Source of the DNA: Hyphomicrobiales bacterium
GTDB lineage: Bacteria > Pseudomonadota > Alphaproteobacteria > MED-G09
Reading direction: 5' to 3'
DNA length: 64,000 nucleotides
Assembly (NCBI GenBank): GCA_028339975.1
Contig: JAOLDG010000003.1
Span: 62,001-126,000 of the forward strand
The notes under the pieces are model-generated. The model was given only the letters and a program-made list of their open reading frames with translations. It ran no database searches and was not told the origin of the DNA. Positions 1 through 8,602 of the stretch are shown here, piece by piece. Every line of letters starts with the position of its first letter. The stretch's first letter is position 1. A program made the position numbers and the translations under genes.

Positions 1-690
1 AACTAACATTGCCATTCCAGCATCTTCATTTGCCGCAAGTGCACTACCTGCATTAAATCCAAACCATCCAACCCACAACATGGAAGCGCCTATCATAACT
101 AATGCTGGGTTATGAGGAGGGTCAATTTGATTTGGAAAACCTTTTCTTGGCCCCAATGCTGCTGCTAAAACTAGTGCAGAGATTCCAGCTGTTAAATGAA
201 CAACAAGTCCACCAGCATAATCTAATATTCCTTTTTCAGCTAACCATCCACCACCCCATATCCAATGAGTTACTGGGGCATAAACAGCTATTAACCATAG
301 ACCACTAAATAATAATACGGCACTAAATTTAATTCTCTCTACATAAGCCCCAACCATGAGTGCGGGTGTAATTATAGCAAAAGTCATCTGAAACATAAAA
401 AATACTGTTTCTGGAATATCACCGGAAAGGGAGTCCCTTTCAACACCAGAAAGAAAGGCCTTTTGAAGGCCTCCAACCCAGGGGCTTCCATCAGAAAACG
501 CCATACTATATCCAACACCCAACCATATTAATGATGCTAAACATGCTATAGCTATACACTGCATGAGTACTGACAAAATATTTTTTGATTTAACCAATCC
601 AGCATAAAAAAGTGCCAAACCTGGCAATGTCATAAACAAAACCAAAGCTGTTGATGTTAAAATCCAAGCAGTATTTCCTGTATCTAGCAT
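1..690 (-). CDS. amt: Ammonium transporter (Amt family), C-terminus cut by window edge
   Basis: Inner-membrane ammonium/ammonia channel of the Amt/MEP/Rh family. The frame is open for 230 codons down to base 1, so the C-terminal part lies outside the window. Conserved Amt blocks are visible in order: PGLALFYAGLV near the N-terminus, QMTFAIITPALMVGA, THWIWGGGWL, DYAGGLVVHLTAG and GASMLWVGWFGFNAGS. The ATG at 690 is preceded, with a 6-nt gap, by GGGGG and fits the family start; the out-of-frame ATG at 703 does not. No glnK-like PII gene lies in the 146 bp upstream, where amt partners often sit. The family call is secure; regulation by nitrogen status is inference. Confidence 0.95.
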   Translation of the reverse strand, partial: MLDTGNTAWILTSTALVLFMTLPGLALFYAGLVKSKNILSVLMQCIAIACLASLIWLGVGYSMAFSDGSPWVGGLQKAFLSGVERDSLSGDIPETVFFMFQMTFAIITPALMVGAYVERIKFSAVLLFSGLWLIAVYAPVTHWIWGGGWLAEKGILDYAGGLVVHLTAGISALVLAAALGPRKGFPNQIDPPHNPALVMIGASMLWVGWFGFNAGSALAANEDAGMAMLV

Positions 691-836
691 TACTAACCCC
701 CATTAAAGATTTTTAATATAAATATTTATAAGTTTATATCTATACACATAATTTAAAAAATTAATACAAATATATAATATTTTTTGAGGGAATATATGGT
801 TTTTAGGGATACATTAACACAACTTACACACCTTTT

Positions 837-1667
837 TTATATTTCTCTAGATGCTGGATAAACTCCTAAAATTTTAATTTCTTCAGCATAATTTGATAAT
901 TCGTCTAATGCACTTTTTACGGAATTTTCTTCACAATGTCCTTTTATATCTACATAAAACTGTGTTGCTAAAAAGCTACCATCTACCTGGTAACTTTCTA
1001 ATTTTAACATATTTACGCCGTTGGTTGCAAAGCCTCCAAGTGCTTTATAAAGAGCAGAAGGAACATTGCGAACCTTAAAAACTAATGTTGTTAAGGAGTT
1101 TTTTTCTTTGATATCAGGCCTCATCTCATCACGGCTAAGTATCAGAAATCTAGTCGTATTAAAGCCTTTATCTTCCATATTTTCTTTCAAAATTTTTAGA
1201 TTATAAATTTCAGCTGCCAGAGGTGATGCAATTGCCCCTATAGTTTTATCATTCAGTTCAGAAACTTCTCTTGCAGAACCAGCTGTGTCAGCGGCTACAT
1301 GTGAAATTAAATTTAATTTTTCTATGGAATTCCTGCATTGACTCAAAGCCATTTCATGACTTCTTACGGTTCTAAGGGAGCTTAAATCTGAATTTTTTAC
1401 ACCCATAAGTGTATGCTGAATTTCTAAAAAGAATTCACCGACAATTTTAAGCCCAGAGGTTGGCATGAGTCTATGAATATCAGCAACGCGCCCTGCAATA
1501 GAATTTTCTATAGGAATCATTCCAAAATCATTACTACCATTTATAATTTTATTAAAAGCTTGATCAAATGTTCCACAAGCAACGGATTTTAATTTTTGAT
1601 CGAATAGCTCGCATGCGATATGAGAATTCGCACCTGGCTCACCTTGATAGATTATTGTTTTGGTCAT
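837..1667 (-). CDS. pheA: Prephenate dehydratase
   Basis: Cytoplasmic enzyme converting prephenate to phenylpyruvate in phenylalanine synthesis. About 276 aa, the monofunctional form without a chorismate mutase domain. The catalytic half carries PIENSIAGRV (residues 52-61) and the signature TTRF (171-174). A C-terminal ACT domain (roughly 194-272) with a LKLESY motif should bind phenylalanine for feedback inhibition. An in-frame GTG at 1676 would overlap kdsB; I prefer the ATG at 1667, one base after the kdsB stop, so the two genes are probably translationally coupled. kdsB followed by pheA is a familiar alphaproteobacterial order. Confidence 0.93.
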   Translation of the reverse strand: MTKTIIYQGEPGANSHIACELFDQKLKSVACGTFDQAFNKIINGSNDFGMIPIENSIAGRVADIHRLMPTSGLKIVGEFFLEIQHTLMGVKNSDLSSLRTVRSHEMALSQCRNSIEKLNLISHVAADTAGSAREVSELNDKTIGAIASPLAAEIYNLKILKENMEDKGFNTTRFLILSRDEMRPDIKEKNSLTTLVFKVRNVPSALYKALGGFATNGVNMLKLESYQVDGSFLATQFYVDIKGHCEENSVKSALDELSNYAEEIKILGVYPASREI

Positions 1668-1668
1668 T

Positions 1669-2397
1669 TTATTCACTCAGTTCTTTTCTTACATTATATA
1701 AATCATCTTCAGTATCAACACCAATTGGAATTTCATTAATTATATCTATTGCTATCTTCATTTTATTATCTAGAGCCCTTAGTTGCTCAAGCTTAAGAGA
1801 CTTTTCTCTTTTTGATTGCTTAGTCTTAATAAATTTTTCCAAAGAATATCTTTTATAACCATAGATACCTAGGTGATGATAAAGTTTTTTTGGATCATAG
1901 CCTTTTGGGGATCTTATGAAATCATCAGCATACAAAGGTTTATCATTATTTTTAACATAAGCTTTCACTACATTTAAATCTTCGAGCTCAGCCCTATCTT
2001 TAATTTTTCCACCTAAAGTTGATATATCAGCCTCTTGATTATCTTCTATTAGTTTAAATGTTAATTTAATTAAATTAGGATCAATGGTTGGGAGATCACC
2101 TTGTAAATTGACAATATTTTTGTACTTTAAATCATTATCAAAAATGTTTAATGCTTCATATATTCTGTCTGATCCAGAAGGATGATTTGGGTTTGTCATA
2201 ATGGCTTTTGCTCCATATGATTCTACAATATCCTGTATCTCTTTATTTGATGTTGCAACAACAACATCGCCACATGCGGACTCTAACCCTCTATTAAGAA
2301 CATGGATAATCATGGGAGTTCCGTCAATATCTGCCAGAGGTTTATTTGGTAATCTCGTAGATTCTAATCTAGCCGGTATTATTATTAAGTTACTCAT
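1669..2397 (-). CDS. kdsB: 3-deoxy-manno-octulosonate cytidylyltransferase (CMP-KDO synthetase)
   Basis: Activates KDO with CTP to give CMP-KDO for the inner core of lipopolysaccharide; cytoplasmic. 242 aa, the usual length. The nucleotide-binding N-terminus IIPARLESTRLPNKPL is intact, followed by DGTPMI, the NLQGDLPTIDP metal/nucleotide region and the HLGIYGYKR motif of the family. It is first of a two-gene minus-strand operon with pheA and diverges from the cytochrome c gene across a 107-bp AT-rich gap that must hold both promoters. It implies that the organism makes KDO-containing LPS. Confidence 0.95.
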   Translation of the reverse strand: MSNLIIIPARLESTRLPNKPLADIDGTPMIIHVLNRGLESACGDVVVATSNKEIQDIVESYGAKAIMTNPNHPSGSDRIYEALNIFDNDLKYKNIVNLQGDLPTIDPNLIKLTFKLIEDNQEADISTLGGKIKDRAELEDLNVVKAYVKNNDKPLYADDFIRSPKGYDPKKLYHHLGIYGYKRYSLEKFIKTKQSKREKSLKLEQLRALDNKMKIAIDIINEIPIGVDTEDDLYNVRKELSE

Positions 2398-2504
2398 GTG
2401 GCTATTCTAATCAATTAATTTTAATTAGCACTAAATATAAAAATACAAATTTATCTAGTAAATTTTTTTAAAGATGTTATACAAATTTCGCTGGAACAAA
2501 ACAT

Positions 2505-3428
2505 ATGAATTTTAATCAAATAATTATCCAAATAACTAAGGTATCTATAGCTTTTATTTTTACCTTAATTGCAATCGGATCTCTTGCTTCAATAAGCAAT
2601 TCAATTTTTAGCGATAAGGTTTTGAATGAATTTAATTCCAAATCATCGGATCAAATTAGTCGGCTAAAACTAGAACTAACCACTACAGTTAAATCTTTAG
2701 AGTTTAATAAAAAAAGAATACCTCACACAGTTGTTGGGCGAAAAGAATTACTAGAACAGATAGAGGGTCAGGAGGTGGTCATTGAATCGCTGGCATATTT
2801 ATCCTCACCCGAAAGAGCGAGAGAATACCTAAAAAATATTAATAATAAATTAAAGGATACTGAAGACGCATTATTGCACTCTGTCATTGGAAGAGAGAAT
2901 TTAATAAAAAAAATTAACCAGCAAAAGGCTTATATATTTGCATTTAAAAAAATTATGCCATCATCTGATTTAGCAAGTGATTTGTCTTTATCCGAAGAGG
3001 TATCCTCCGATGAGTCAAAAGATTTAGTGACAAAAGAGAAGAAGGTTATAATTGAGTTACCTAAACTATCTTTCGAGGAAGAGCTTGCATTAGCATCCAT
3101 TGATGCAGGAGCTAAGCTATCAAAAAAGTGTACCGCCTGTCATAGCCTGAATAGTGCTGGTGGGAACAGAGTTGGTCCAACACTATGGAATATTGTTAAT
3201 GCTCCAAAAGCAAAAGTTGATGGGTTTTCTTATTCTGCATCTTTAAGCTCTTTGGGGGGATCTTGGTCAGTGCAGGATTTAAACCTTTGGTTAAAGAGCC
3301 CTAAGAAATATGCGCCGGGCAATGCAATGTCATTTGCTGGACTAAGAAAAATAAAAGACCGTGCCAATATGATAGCATTTCTAAATTCTATTTCTGATGA
3401 ACCGATAAAAAATAATGGTTTAAATTAA
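2505..3428 (+). CDS. Membrane-anchored class I cytochrome c with duplicated stalk
   Basis: 307-aa c-type cytochrome anchored by one N-terminal membrane segment (about residues 10-32), with the haem domain in the periplasm. Haem attachment is C209-T-A-C212-H213 and the likely axial methionine is M275 in PGNAMSF. The C-terminal domain (about 188-296) matches the cytochrome c552/CycM type that passes electrons to cytochrome oxidase. The unusual part is residues 50-150: two related charged helical segments, each holding an H-T/S-V-V/I-G-R core (HTVVGR at 74-79, HSVIGR at 125-130) about 51 residues apart. This looks like a duplicated coiled stalk. Its position divergent from kdsB-pheA is a known alphaproteobacterial arrangement. 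Confidence 0.9.
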   Translation: MNFNQIIIQITKVSIAFIFTLIAIGSLASISNSIFSDKVLNEFNSKSSDQISRLKLELTTTVKSLEFNKKRIPHTVVGRKELLEQIEGQEVVIESLAYLSSPERAREYLKNINNKLKDTEDALLHSVIGRENLIKKINQQKAYIFAFKKIMPSSDLASDLSLSEEVSSDESKDLVTKEKKVIIELPKLSFEEELALASIDAGAKLSKKCTACHSLNSAGGNRVGPTLWNIVNAPKAKVDGFSYSASLSSLGGSWSVQDLNLWLKSPKKYAPGNAMSFAGLRKIKDRANMIAFLNSISDEPIKNNGLN

Positions 3429-3539
3429 AGAAATTTAGAACTATTTATTTATTTTTGACTTTAAAATTATTGACTAATAGCCTCATTTTGTGCTGATTTA
3501 TAGTTTGTACAAATTTATTAAAAATTAAAGGTGGGAAAA

Positions 3540-4901
3540 TTGTCAAATCAATCAGAAACTAAACCAATAGCTCATAAACTTTTTAGTGAAGACTGGGGTA
3601 AAGAACCTGAACCAAAACTTGGTACTAAACCAATTCTTGGAGATCGTTATACATCAAAAAAATTTATGGAATTAGAGTGGGATAAACTTTGGACTAAAGT
3701 TTGGCAAGTGGCTGGTTTAGAGCAGCAATTAGAAAAACCAGGGGATTTCTTTACATTTGATTTTGGGCGTGAGTCTATTTTATGTGCAAAAGGTGAGGAT
3801 TCTGAAATTAGATGCTTTTATAATGTTTGTCAGCATCGCGGTAATCAACTTGTTCAGATTGAAGAAGGTAATTTAGAGAGCTTTGATTGTGCTTATCATG
3901 CTTGGAAGTTTGGATTAGATGGAGAGCTTAAATGGGTTCCCGATGAAGAAGATTTTCTTCAAGGATCTCCATGCGGTAAAAGAAATCTTTTACAGATAAA
4001 AGCTGAAGTATGGAAAGGTTTTATATTTTTTAATTTAGATCCTGATTGTAAACCACTAAAGGAATATCTAAGCCCTATAATGGAGCACTTAGAGGATTAT
4101 CCTATTTCTGATATGATAAGAACTCATTGGGTTTCTGTTGAAGGAGACTGGAATTGGAAGTGCGTACAGGACAATTTTAATGAATCATATCATACTCCAT
4201 ATGTTCATCCCGGCTTAAAATATGTAGCAGAAGAAAAATACCAAGCCTGTCAGTTTGATATGTATGAAAGTATGCATTCTAGAATGTTAATGCCTGGATT
4301 TATTCCAAGTGTAAGTGTTTACGGTGAAGAAGAGAAGGTTCTTGAGATGATCGGTCCTCATATTGAGTATTGGGAAATGGACCCTCAGGACTACAAGGGA
4401 AAGCTTCTTGATATTAGAGTTGATTTACAAAAACAAAAACGTAAATTAGATAAAGAAAAAGGTTACGATTTTAGTAAATTTAAAGATACCCAGCTTACAG
4501 ATCATTATCATTATACAATTTTTCCAAATATGTCTTTTAGTGTTAAGCCTGATGGGATGCAATGGTTAAGAGGTAGCCCTCATCCAACTGATCCTAATAA
4601 GTGTATTTTTGATTATTGGTATTTAACTCTTTTTCCTAAAGGTGTTGATAAGTATTTTTCACCTGCCTTAGGTCTAGAAACAGACATAAAAACAAAAGTT
4701 CCTCATATTACTGGTCACCATTCAGAGGTTGATGTTGGGCCTGGTATCAGTGAGGATGTTGCAATATGGACAAGTCAACAAAAGGGTCTAAGTTCAAGAG
4801 GCTACGTTGGAGATTACATGCCTTCACAAGAAAATCGAATTCGTTATTTCCATGAAAATATTGATAAATATCTTTTTGGCACTAGCGGAGGCGATGCTTA
4901 A
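3540..4901 (+). CDS. Rieske non-haem iron oxygenase, large subunit (copy 1)
   Basis: About 453-aa ring-hydroxylating-type oxygenase. The Rieske [2Fe-2S] ligands are C97-x-H99 (CQHRG) and C117-x2-H120 (CAYHAW). The catalytic domain has NESYHTPYVHPG, giving iron ligands H218 and H223. E215 stands where naphthalene dioxygenase has its bridging Asp. The GTG at 3531 lies inside the Shine-Dalgarno sequence AAAGGTGGG, so the real start is the TTG at 3540, 6 nt beyond it. First gene of a five-gene plus-strand run. An NTF2/SnoaL-fold protein follows 20 bp later and could act as a small subunit; no reductase or ferredoxin is nearby. Substrate unknown. Confidence 0.88.
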   Translation: MSNQSETKPIAHKLFSEDWGKEPEPKLGTKPILGDRYTSKKFMELEWDKLWTKVWQVAGLEQQLEKPGDFFTFDFGRESILCAKGEDSEIRCFYNVCQHRGNQLVQIEEGNLESFDCAYHAWKFGLDGELKWVPDEEDFLQGSPCGKRNLLQIKAEVWKGFIFFNLDPDCKPLKEYLSPIMEHLEDYPISDMIRTHWVSVEGDWNWKCVQDNFNESYHTPYVHPGLKYVAEEKYQACQFDMYESMHSRMLMPGFIPSVSVYGEEEKVLEMIGPHIEYWEMDPQDYKGKLLDIRVDLQKQKRKLDKEKGYDFSKFKDTQLTDHYHYTIFPNMSFSVKPDGMQWLRGSPHPTDPNKCIFDYWYLTLFPKGVDKYFSPALGLETDIKTKVPHITGHHSEVDVGPGISEDVAIWTSQQKGLSSRGYVGDYMPSQENRIRYFHENIDKYLFGTSGGDA

Positions 4902-4921
4902 AATTAAAACAGGGGGAAATA

Positions 4922-5464
4922 ATGAATCCACTAGAGTTAGCAGCTGATAAGATGGCTATAATGGATGTTGTCTATAAATACTGTAGAGCGATTGATAGAC
5001 TTGATCGTGAATTATTAGAATCAGTTTTTCATGAAGATTCAATTCATCATCATGGAGAATATAAAGGACCATCAAAACAATTTTGTGATTTTGCTTTCGA
5101 TATATTATCAACGATGGAGCATACTCAACACTTAGTTGGAAATGTTCTTATTGAAGTCAAAGATAATGTTGCTTGGTCCGAATCTTACTGGCAGGCTTAT
5201 CATAGGATGGCAAAAGGAAAAAGCTTTGAAGGCCAAGGTGGTTTTATAGCAGACCATAATCCAGAGATTGATGAGGATGTTTTTGTATCAGGAAGGTATA
5301 TTGATAAACTTGAAAAGCGAAATGGTGAATGGAAAATTATTAAAAGACAAGGCGTTCACGATTGGGTTAGATTTGAGCCCGCAAGTGACAAGGGCTGGCG
5401 TGAAGGCCCAGGACCTTCTCCTGGAAGGGGCGATCGATCAGACCCTGCATACGAAAGAGATTAA
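4922..5464 (+). CDS. SnoaL/NTF2-fold protein, possible oxygenase small subunit or dehydratase
   Basis: 180-aa protein with the SnoaL-like (NTF2) cone fold: an N-terminal helical stretch with YKYCRAIDRLD, then FHEDSIHHH, and a C-terminal WKIIKRQGVHDW strand. The family includes ring-hydroxylating dioxygenase beta subunits and small dehydratases/isomerases, so either role fits. Its place 20 bp after a Rieske large subunit, behind its own AGGGGG Shine-Dalgarno, favours a partner or next-step enzyme in the same pathway. The C-terminal tail is rich in Gly, Pro, Arg and Asp and looks disordered. Exact function not determinable. Confidence 0.75.
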   Translation: MNPLELAADKMAIMDVVYKYCRAIDRLDRELLESVFHEDSIHHHGEYKGPSKQFCDFAFDILSTMEHTQHLVGNVLIEVKDNVAWSESYWQAYHRMAKGKSFEGQGGFIADHNPEIDEDVFVSGRYIDKLEKRNGEWKIIKRQGVHDWVRFEPASDKGWREGPGPSPGRGDRSDPAYERD

Positions 5465-5501
5465 AATCGATTTATCTTTATTAGATAGCTAGGAGGATTA
5501 T

Positions 5502-5855
5502 ATGATTATTATTTCTGCGGTATTGGATTTTGAGTCTAAGGAATCTAGAGATAAAGTAATTGAGATTACAGCTGATATTCAATTAGCAACACGGAATGAA
5601 GAAGCCGGCTGCATAAGTTATTGTTTTGCAGCAGATCCATGTGTTGATAATAGAATTCAAGTTTATGAACTTTGGGAAGATGAAGATTCCTTAGTTGCGC
5701 ATTTTTCTCACCACACATATTTTAAAATGGTTGAGGCATTAAATTCTGTAGGTATAAGAAATACAGAAAATCAAATGTATTTGATTGAAAAACATAAACC
5801 TGTTTATGATGAGAATGGAAATTCTAGGACAGTTCTTTTTAATGATGCTTCATAG
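5502..5855 (+). CDS. ABM-domain (antibiotic biosynthesis monooxygenase-like) protein
   Basis: 117-aa dimeric alpha/beta-barrel-type protein. Visible are the first strand MIIISAVLDF, the central helix, CISYCFAADP, VYELWEDEDSLVAHF and a helix ending HTYFKMVEAL, the layout of the ABM superfamily (quinol monooxygenases, YgiN-type proteins). Many members oxidise or isomerise small aromatic or quinol intermediates without cofactors. It starts behind a near-perfect AGGAGG and is 8 bp from the following amidohydrolase, so it belongs to the Rieske operon and probably acts on an oxidised intermediate. That role is inference. Confidence 0.8.
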   Translation: MIIISAVLDFESKESRDKVIEITADIQLATRNEEAGCISYCFAADPCVDNRIQVYELWEDEDSLVAHFSHHTYFKMVEALNSVGIRNTENQMYLIEKHKPVYDENGNSRTVLFNDAS

Positions 5856-5863
5856 TATTTATA

Positions 5864-6838
5864 ATGTCTTATAAAATAATTGATACACACGCCCATATTA
5901 TTCTTAAAAAAGGTTTTGGAATGGCAGGTAAATATGGACCTGAATCTGGTGTTGACAAAAATGGCATTCATTTTTTTCGAATTGGCGACTATAAGATGCA
6001 GCCAATGAAATATGAAGGGACTGTTTTTATGGAAAACAAACTTCGTATTGAATTAATGGACAAGCTAGGAATTGATCTTCAGCTTCTCTCTCCTAATCCA
6101 TTAACAATGTTTCATAGAATTGAGAATGATATAGCTATAGAATTTTGTAAAATTCACAATGATGCTATGGCAGAATCTATTGCAGAATTTCCAGATAGAT
6201 TGATTGGATCAGCTGCGTTACCTATGCAAGATGTTGATGCTGCTTGCTTAGAAATGGAACGAGCAGTAAAAACCCTTGGATTGAAAGCTGTATCAACAGG
6301 AACAGATTATCCGTTTGGCTTAGATGATCCAAGATTAGATGATTTCTATAAAACGGTCGTTGGACTTGATATACCATTATTTCTTCACCCTGCATCAACA
6401 GGTGGTTCTGGAGGCCCTGACGATTGGAGGTTGGGTAGAAACGATATGAGTATAATTTTAGGATATGCTTATGAGGAAACACTTGCTGCTGGGACTTTGA
6501 TTATTGGCGGCGTCATGGATCGTCATCCAGATATTGATATTTGTATCTCTCACGGTGCAGGTGCGATGCCGTATCTCGTTGAGAGGTTTGCTGAAATGTC
6601 ATCATTTAGAGATTGGGCGCCAGAAGGTGTTAAAAAAAATGGCTTTAAAAATGAATTAAGAAAATTATGGTTTGATGCCCATGTGCATGGTGAAAATTCT
6701 CAAAAAATGCTTTTTGATTTAGTGGGTTCTGAACGCTTAGTTTATGGAACAAATCTTGGTGGCTGGGATACACCAAAGGAATTAGAGAGCTTTGCTCCAA
6801 GCCTTACAAAGAATGCAATAAAGCTTCTAAGACTATAA
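5864..6838 (+). CDS. Amidohydrolase_2 family metal-dependent hydrolase or decarboxylase
   Basis: 324-aa TIM-barrel enzyme of the ACMSD/gamma-resorcylate decarboxylase branch. Metal ligands H9 and H11 lie in DTHAHI and a further one is likely H175 in PLFLHPAS; SHGAG supplies H230. The usual C-terminal metal Asp in the family's YG(T/S)D motif reads Asn (YGTN, residue 297), with an Asp five residues on (D302), so the ligand may have moved or activity may differ. It sits in the Rieske operon just before a second amidohydrolase, consistent with hydrolysis or decarboxylation of a ring-derived product. Substrate unknown. Confidence 0.85.
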   Translation: MSYKIIDTHAHIILKKGFGMAGKYGPESGVDKNGIHFFRIGDYKMQPMKYEGTVFMENKLRIELMDKLGIDLQLLSPNPLTMFHRIENDIAIEFCKIHNDAMAESIAEFPDRLIGSAALPMQDVDAACLEMERAVKTLGLKAVSTGTDYPFGLDDPRLDDFYKTVVGLDIPLFLHPASTGGSGGPDDWRLGRNDMSIILGYAYEETLAAGTLIIGGVMDRHPDIDICISHGAGAMPYLVERFAEMSSFRDWAPEGVKKNGFKNELRKLWFDAHVHGENSQKMLFDLVGSERLVYGTNLGGWDTPKELESFAPSLTKNAIKLLRL

Positions 6839-6853
6839 CCAAAAGGTAATAAA

Positions 6854-8146
6854 ATGAGTAAAAAGAAGATTTTAACTAATTTAAACCTTTTTAAAGGGGA
6901 TGGCGATGAATTAATTAATGATGCAACCATTATGATTGATAATAATATGATTTGTTATTCAGGGCCTTCTTCAGACTTTAATGCCTCTTCAAATGATATA
7001 GAAATATATGATTTAAAGGGTAAAACTGTAATACCTGGTATGACAGAATCACATGCTCATATTTCCTATACAAACAATGGCCCGCTGGAATTAGATAAGA
7101 CTCCAGTTGAGGAGGCGATGATTAAAACAGTTGATAATGCTCGTATTATGCTTGGCTCTGGATTCACTTCAGCAATTAGCTTTGGATCAATTCATAGGAT
7201 TGATGTATTTTTACGAGATGCAATTAATAGTGGAAGAATTCCTGGTCCTCGCTTATTAGCCGGAGGAAGAGATATTTCTGCAATAGGTGGTAATGCCGAT
7301 ACCTATCCAGATTACGCTAAACCTCAGACTGAGGGACTTGCAATGATTACTGATGGTCCTTGGGAAATAAGGAAGGCGGTAAGGACACTATGGAAAAATG
7401 GTGTTGATGTCGTTAAAGTTATGATTGATGGAGAGTTAATTTCTCTCCAGGGAAGGCCGGGTGATCTTGGGTACAAGGATGAAGAGGTTGAAGCTCTTGT
7501 TGATGAAGCGCATAGAAAAAAAATGAAAGTTGCATGCCATGCTCGTTCAGCCGCGGCTGTCAAACAAGCTGTTAAAAGTGGTATCGATTTTATTGGCCAT
7601 GCTAATTATATAGACGATGAGGCTCTAGAGTTATTAATAGAGAATAAAGATAAAATTTTTGTTGGGCCTGGAATTGCTTGGGAAATAGCATTTCTAGAAA
7701 ATGCTGAAAAAATGGGATATTCACAAGAAAGTAGAGAAGTTAACGCTTATAGGGAAGAAGTTGAAGCTACAATAGTATCTTACAAGCGTATGAAAAAAGA
7801 AGGTATTAGGATCTTGGTTGGCGGTGATTATGGTTTAGATATTGCTCCTCACGGAACTTATGCAAAAGATTTAGAACACTATGTTAATCTTTTTGGTTTT
7901 TCTAATGCTGAAGCACTTCATGCTGCAACTCGTTTTGGAGGCCAGGCCATGGATTCTGAGGGTTCTCTGGGGACTCTTGAGGAAGGCAAACTAGCAGATC
8001 TAGTTGTTATAGATGGAAACCCTCTTGAAGATATAACGATCTTACAAGACCATGATCGAATAGAAGGTGTTATGAAAGATGGTCTAATGTATAAAGGCCT
8101 TGTTAATAATAAAAATCCTTATCTGACAAATAGCGAAAAATTTTAA
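6854..8146 (+). CDS. Imidazolonepropionase-like amidohydrolase
   Basis: 430-aa metal-dependent amidohydrolase. An N-terminal beta-sandwich leads into the barrel with ESHAHIS (H67, H69), the probable carboxylated lysine K188 in VVKVM, H229 in ACHARS, H249 in IGHAN and catalytic D325 in GGDYG. The C-terminal beta strands include GSLGTLEEGKLADLVV, typical of the prolidase/imidazolonepropionase branch. Last gene of the catabolic operon; its stop codon abuts, with no gap, the stop of the convergent DMT gene. Probably hydrolyses an amide, lactam or ester made earlier in the pathway. Substrate unknown. Confidence 0.87.
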   Translation: MSKKKILTNLNLFKGDGDELINDATIMIDNNMICYSGPSSDFNASSNDIEIYDLKGKTVIPGMTESHAHISYTNNGPLELDKTPVEEAMIKTVDNARIMLGSGFTSAISFGSIHRIDVFLRDAINSGRIPGPRLLAGGRDISAIGGNADTYPDYAKPQTEGLAMITDGPWEIRKAVRTLWKNGVDVVKVMIDGELISLQGRPGDLGYKDEEVEALVDEAHRKKMKVACHARSAAAVKQAVKSGIDFIGHANYIDDEALELLIENKDKIFVGPGIAWEIAFLENAEKMGYSQESREVNAYREEVEATIVSYKRMKKEGIRILVGGDYGLDIAPHGTYAKDLEHYVNLFGFSNAEALHAATRFGGQAMDSEGSLGTLEEGKLADLVVIDGNPLEDITILQDHDRIEGVMKDGLMYKGLVNNKNPYLTNSEKF

Positions 8147-8596
8147 TTATCTAAAATTTACAATCATCATACCGCTTATAACTAGTGAAGCCCCAAAAAT
8201 TGTCCAGACATCAATTGGCTTTGTTTCAAAAGCCATGAGCCCAAAATGATCTAAAAATAGGGACATAATAATAGTGCCTGTTATAAATGTGCTTACATAA
8301 GTAGCTGCTCCTACTTTTGGAGCAATCATAATTGCTCCAAAAACTATACAAGATCCCATTAATCCACCAGTAAAAGCCCAAATAGGAATTTTTTTTAGTT
8401 CCACTAAATTTGGTATAGGAGGCTTTAAAAAAATTAAAATAATTGAGTAAATTATGACACCACCAAGAAAGCTAATAAAAGCAGCTTGTGATGGATGTGA
8501 TAAGTATGTTGAAAGGGTGGCGTTTACACCTGTCTGAATTGGACCCAGGGTTCCGATGAGGATGATAAGGAGAATTAAAAGTAGTTTATATTCCAT
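8147..8596 (-). CDS. DMT-superfamily small membrane transporter (DUF606/YdcZ type)
   Basis: 149-aa integral membrane protein with about five hydrophobic helices. Features such as QTGVNATLS near the N-terminus, AFISFLGG and GAIMIAPKVGAATY match the DUF606/YdcZ branch of the drug/metabolite transporter superfamily, half the size of ordinary DMT exporters and thought to work as dimers. It lies 6 bp downstream of nudC on the same strand, so the two are probably co-transcribed. Substrate not predictable. Confidence 0.8.
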   Translation of the reverse strand: MEYKLLLILLIILIGTLGPIQTGVNATLSTYLSHPSQAAFISFLGGVIIYSIILIFLKPPIPNLVELKKIPIWAFTGGLMGSCIVFGAIMIAPKVGAATYVSTFITGTIIMSLFLDHFGLMAFETKPIDVWTIFGASLVISGMMIVNFR

Positions 8597-8602
8597 ATTT
8601 TC

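Noticed and set aside
3531-3539. GTG start for Rieske copy 1
   Set aside because: The GTG is part of the AAAGGTGGG ribosome-binding site; the TTG at 3540 has correct spacing.
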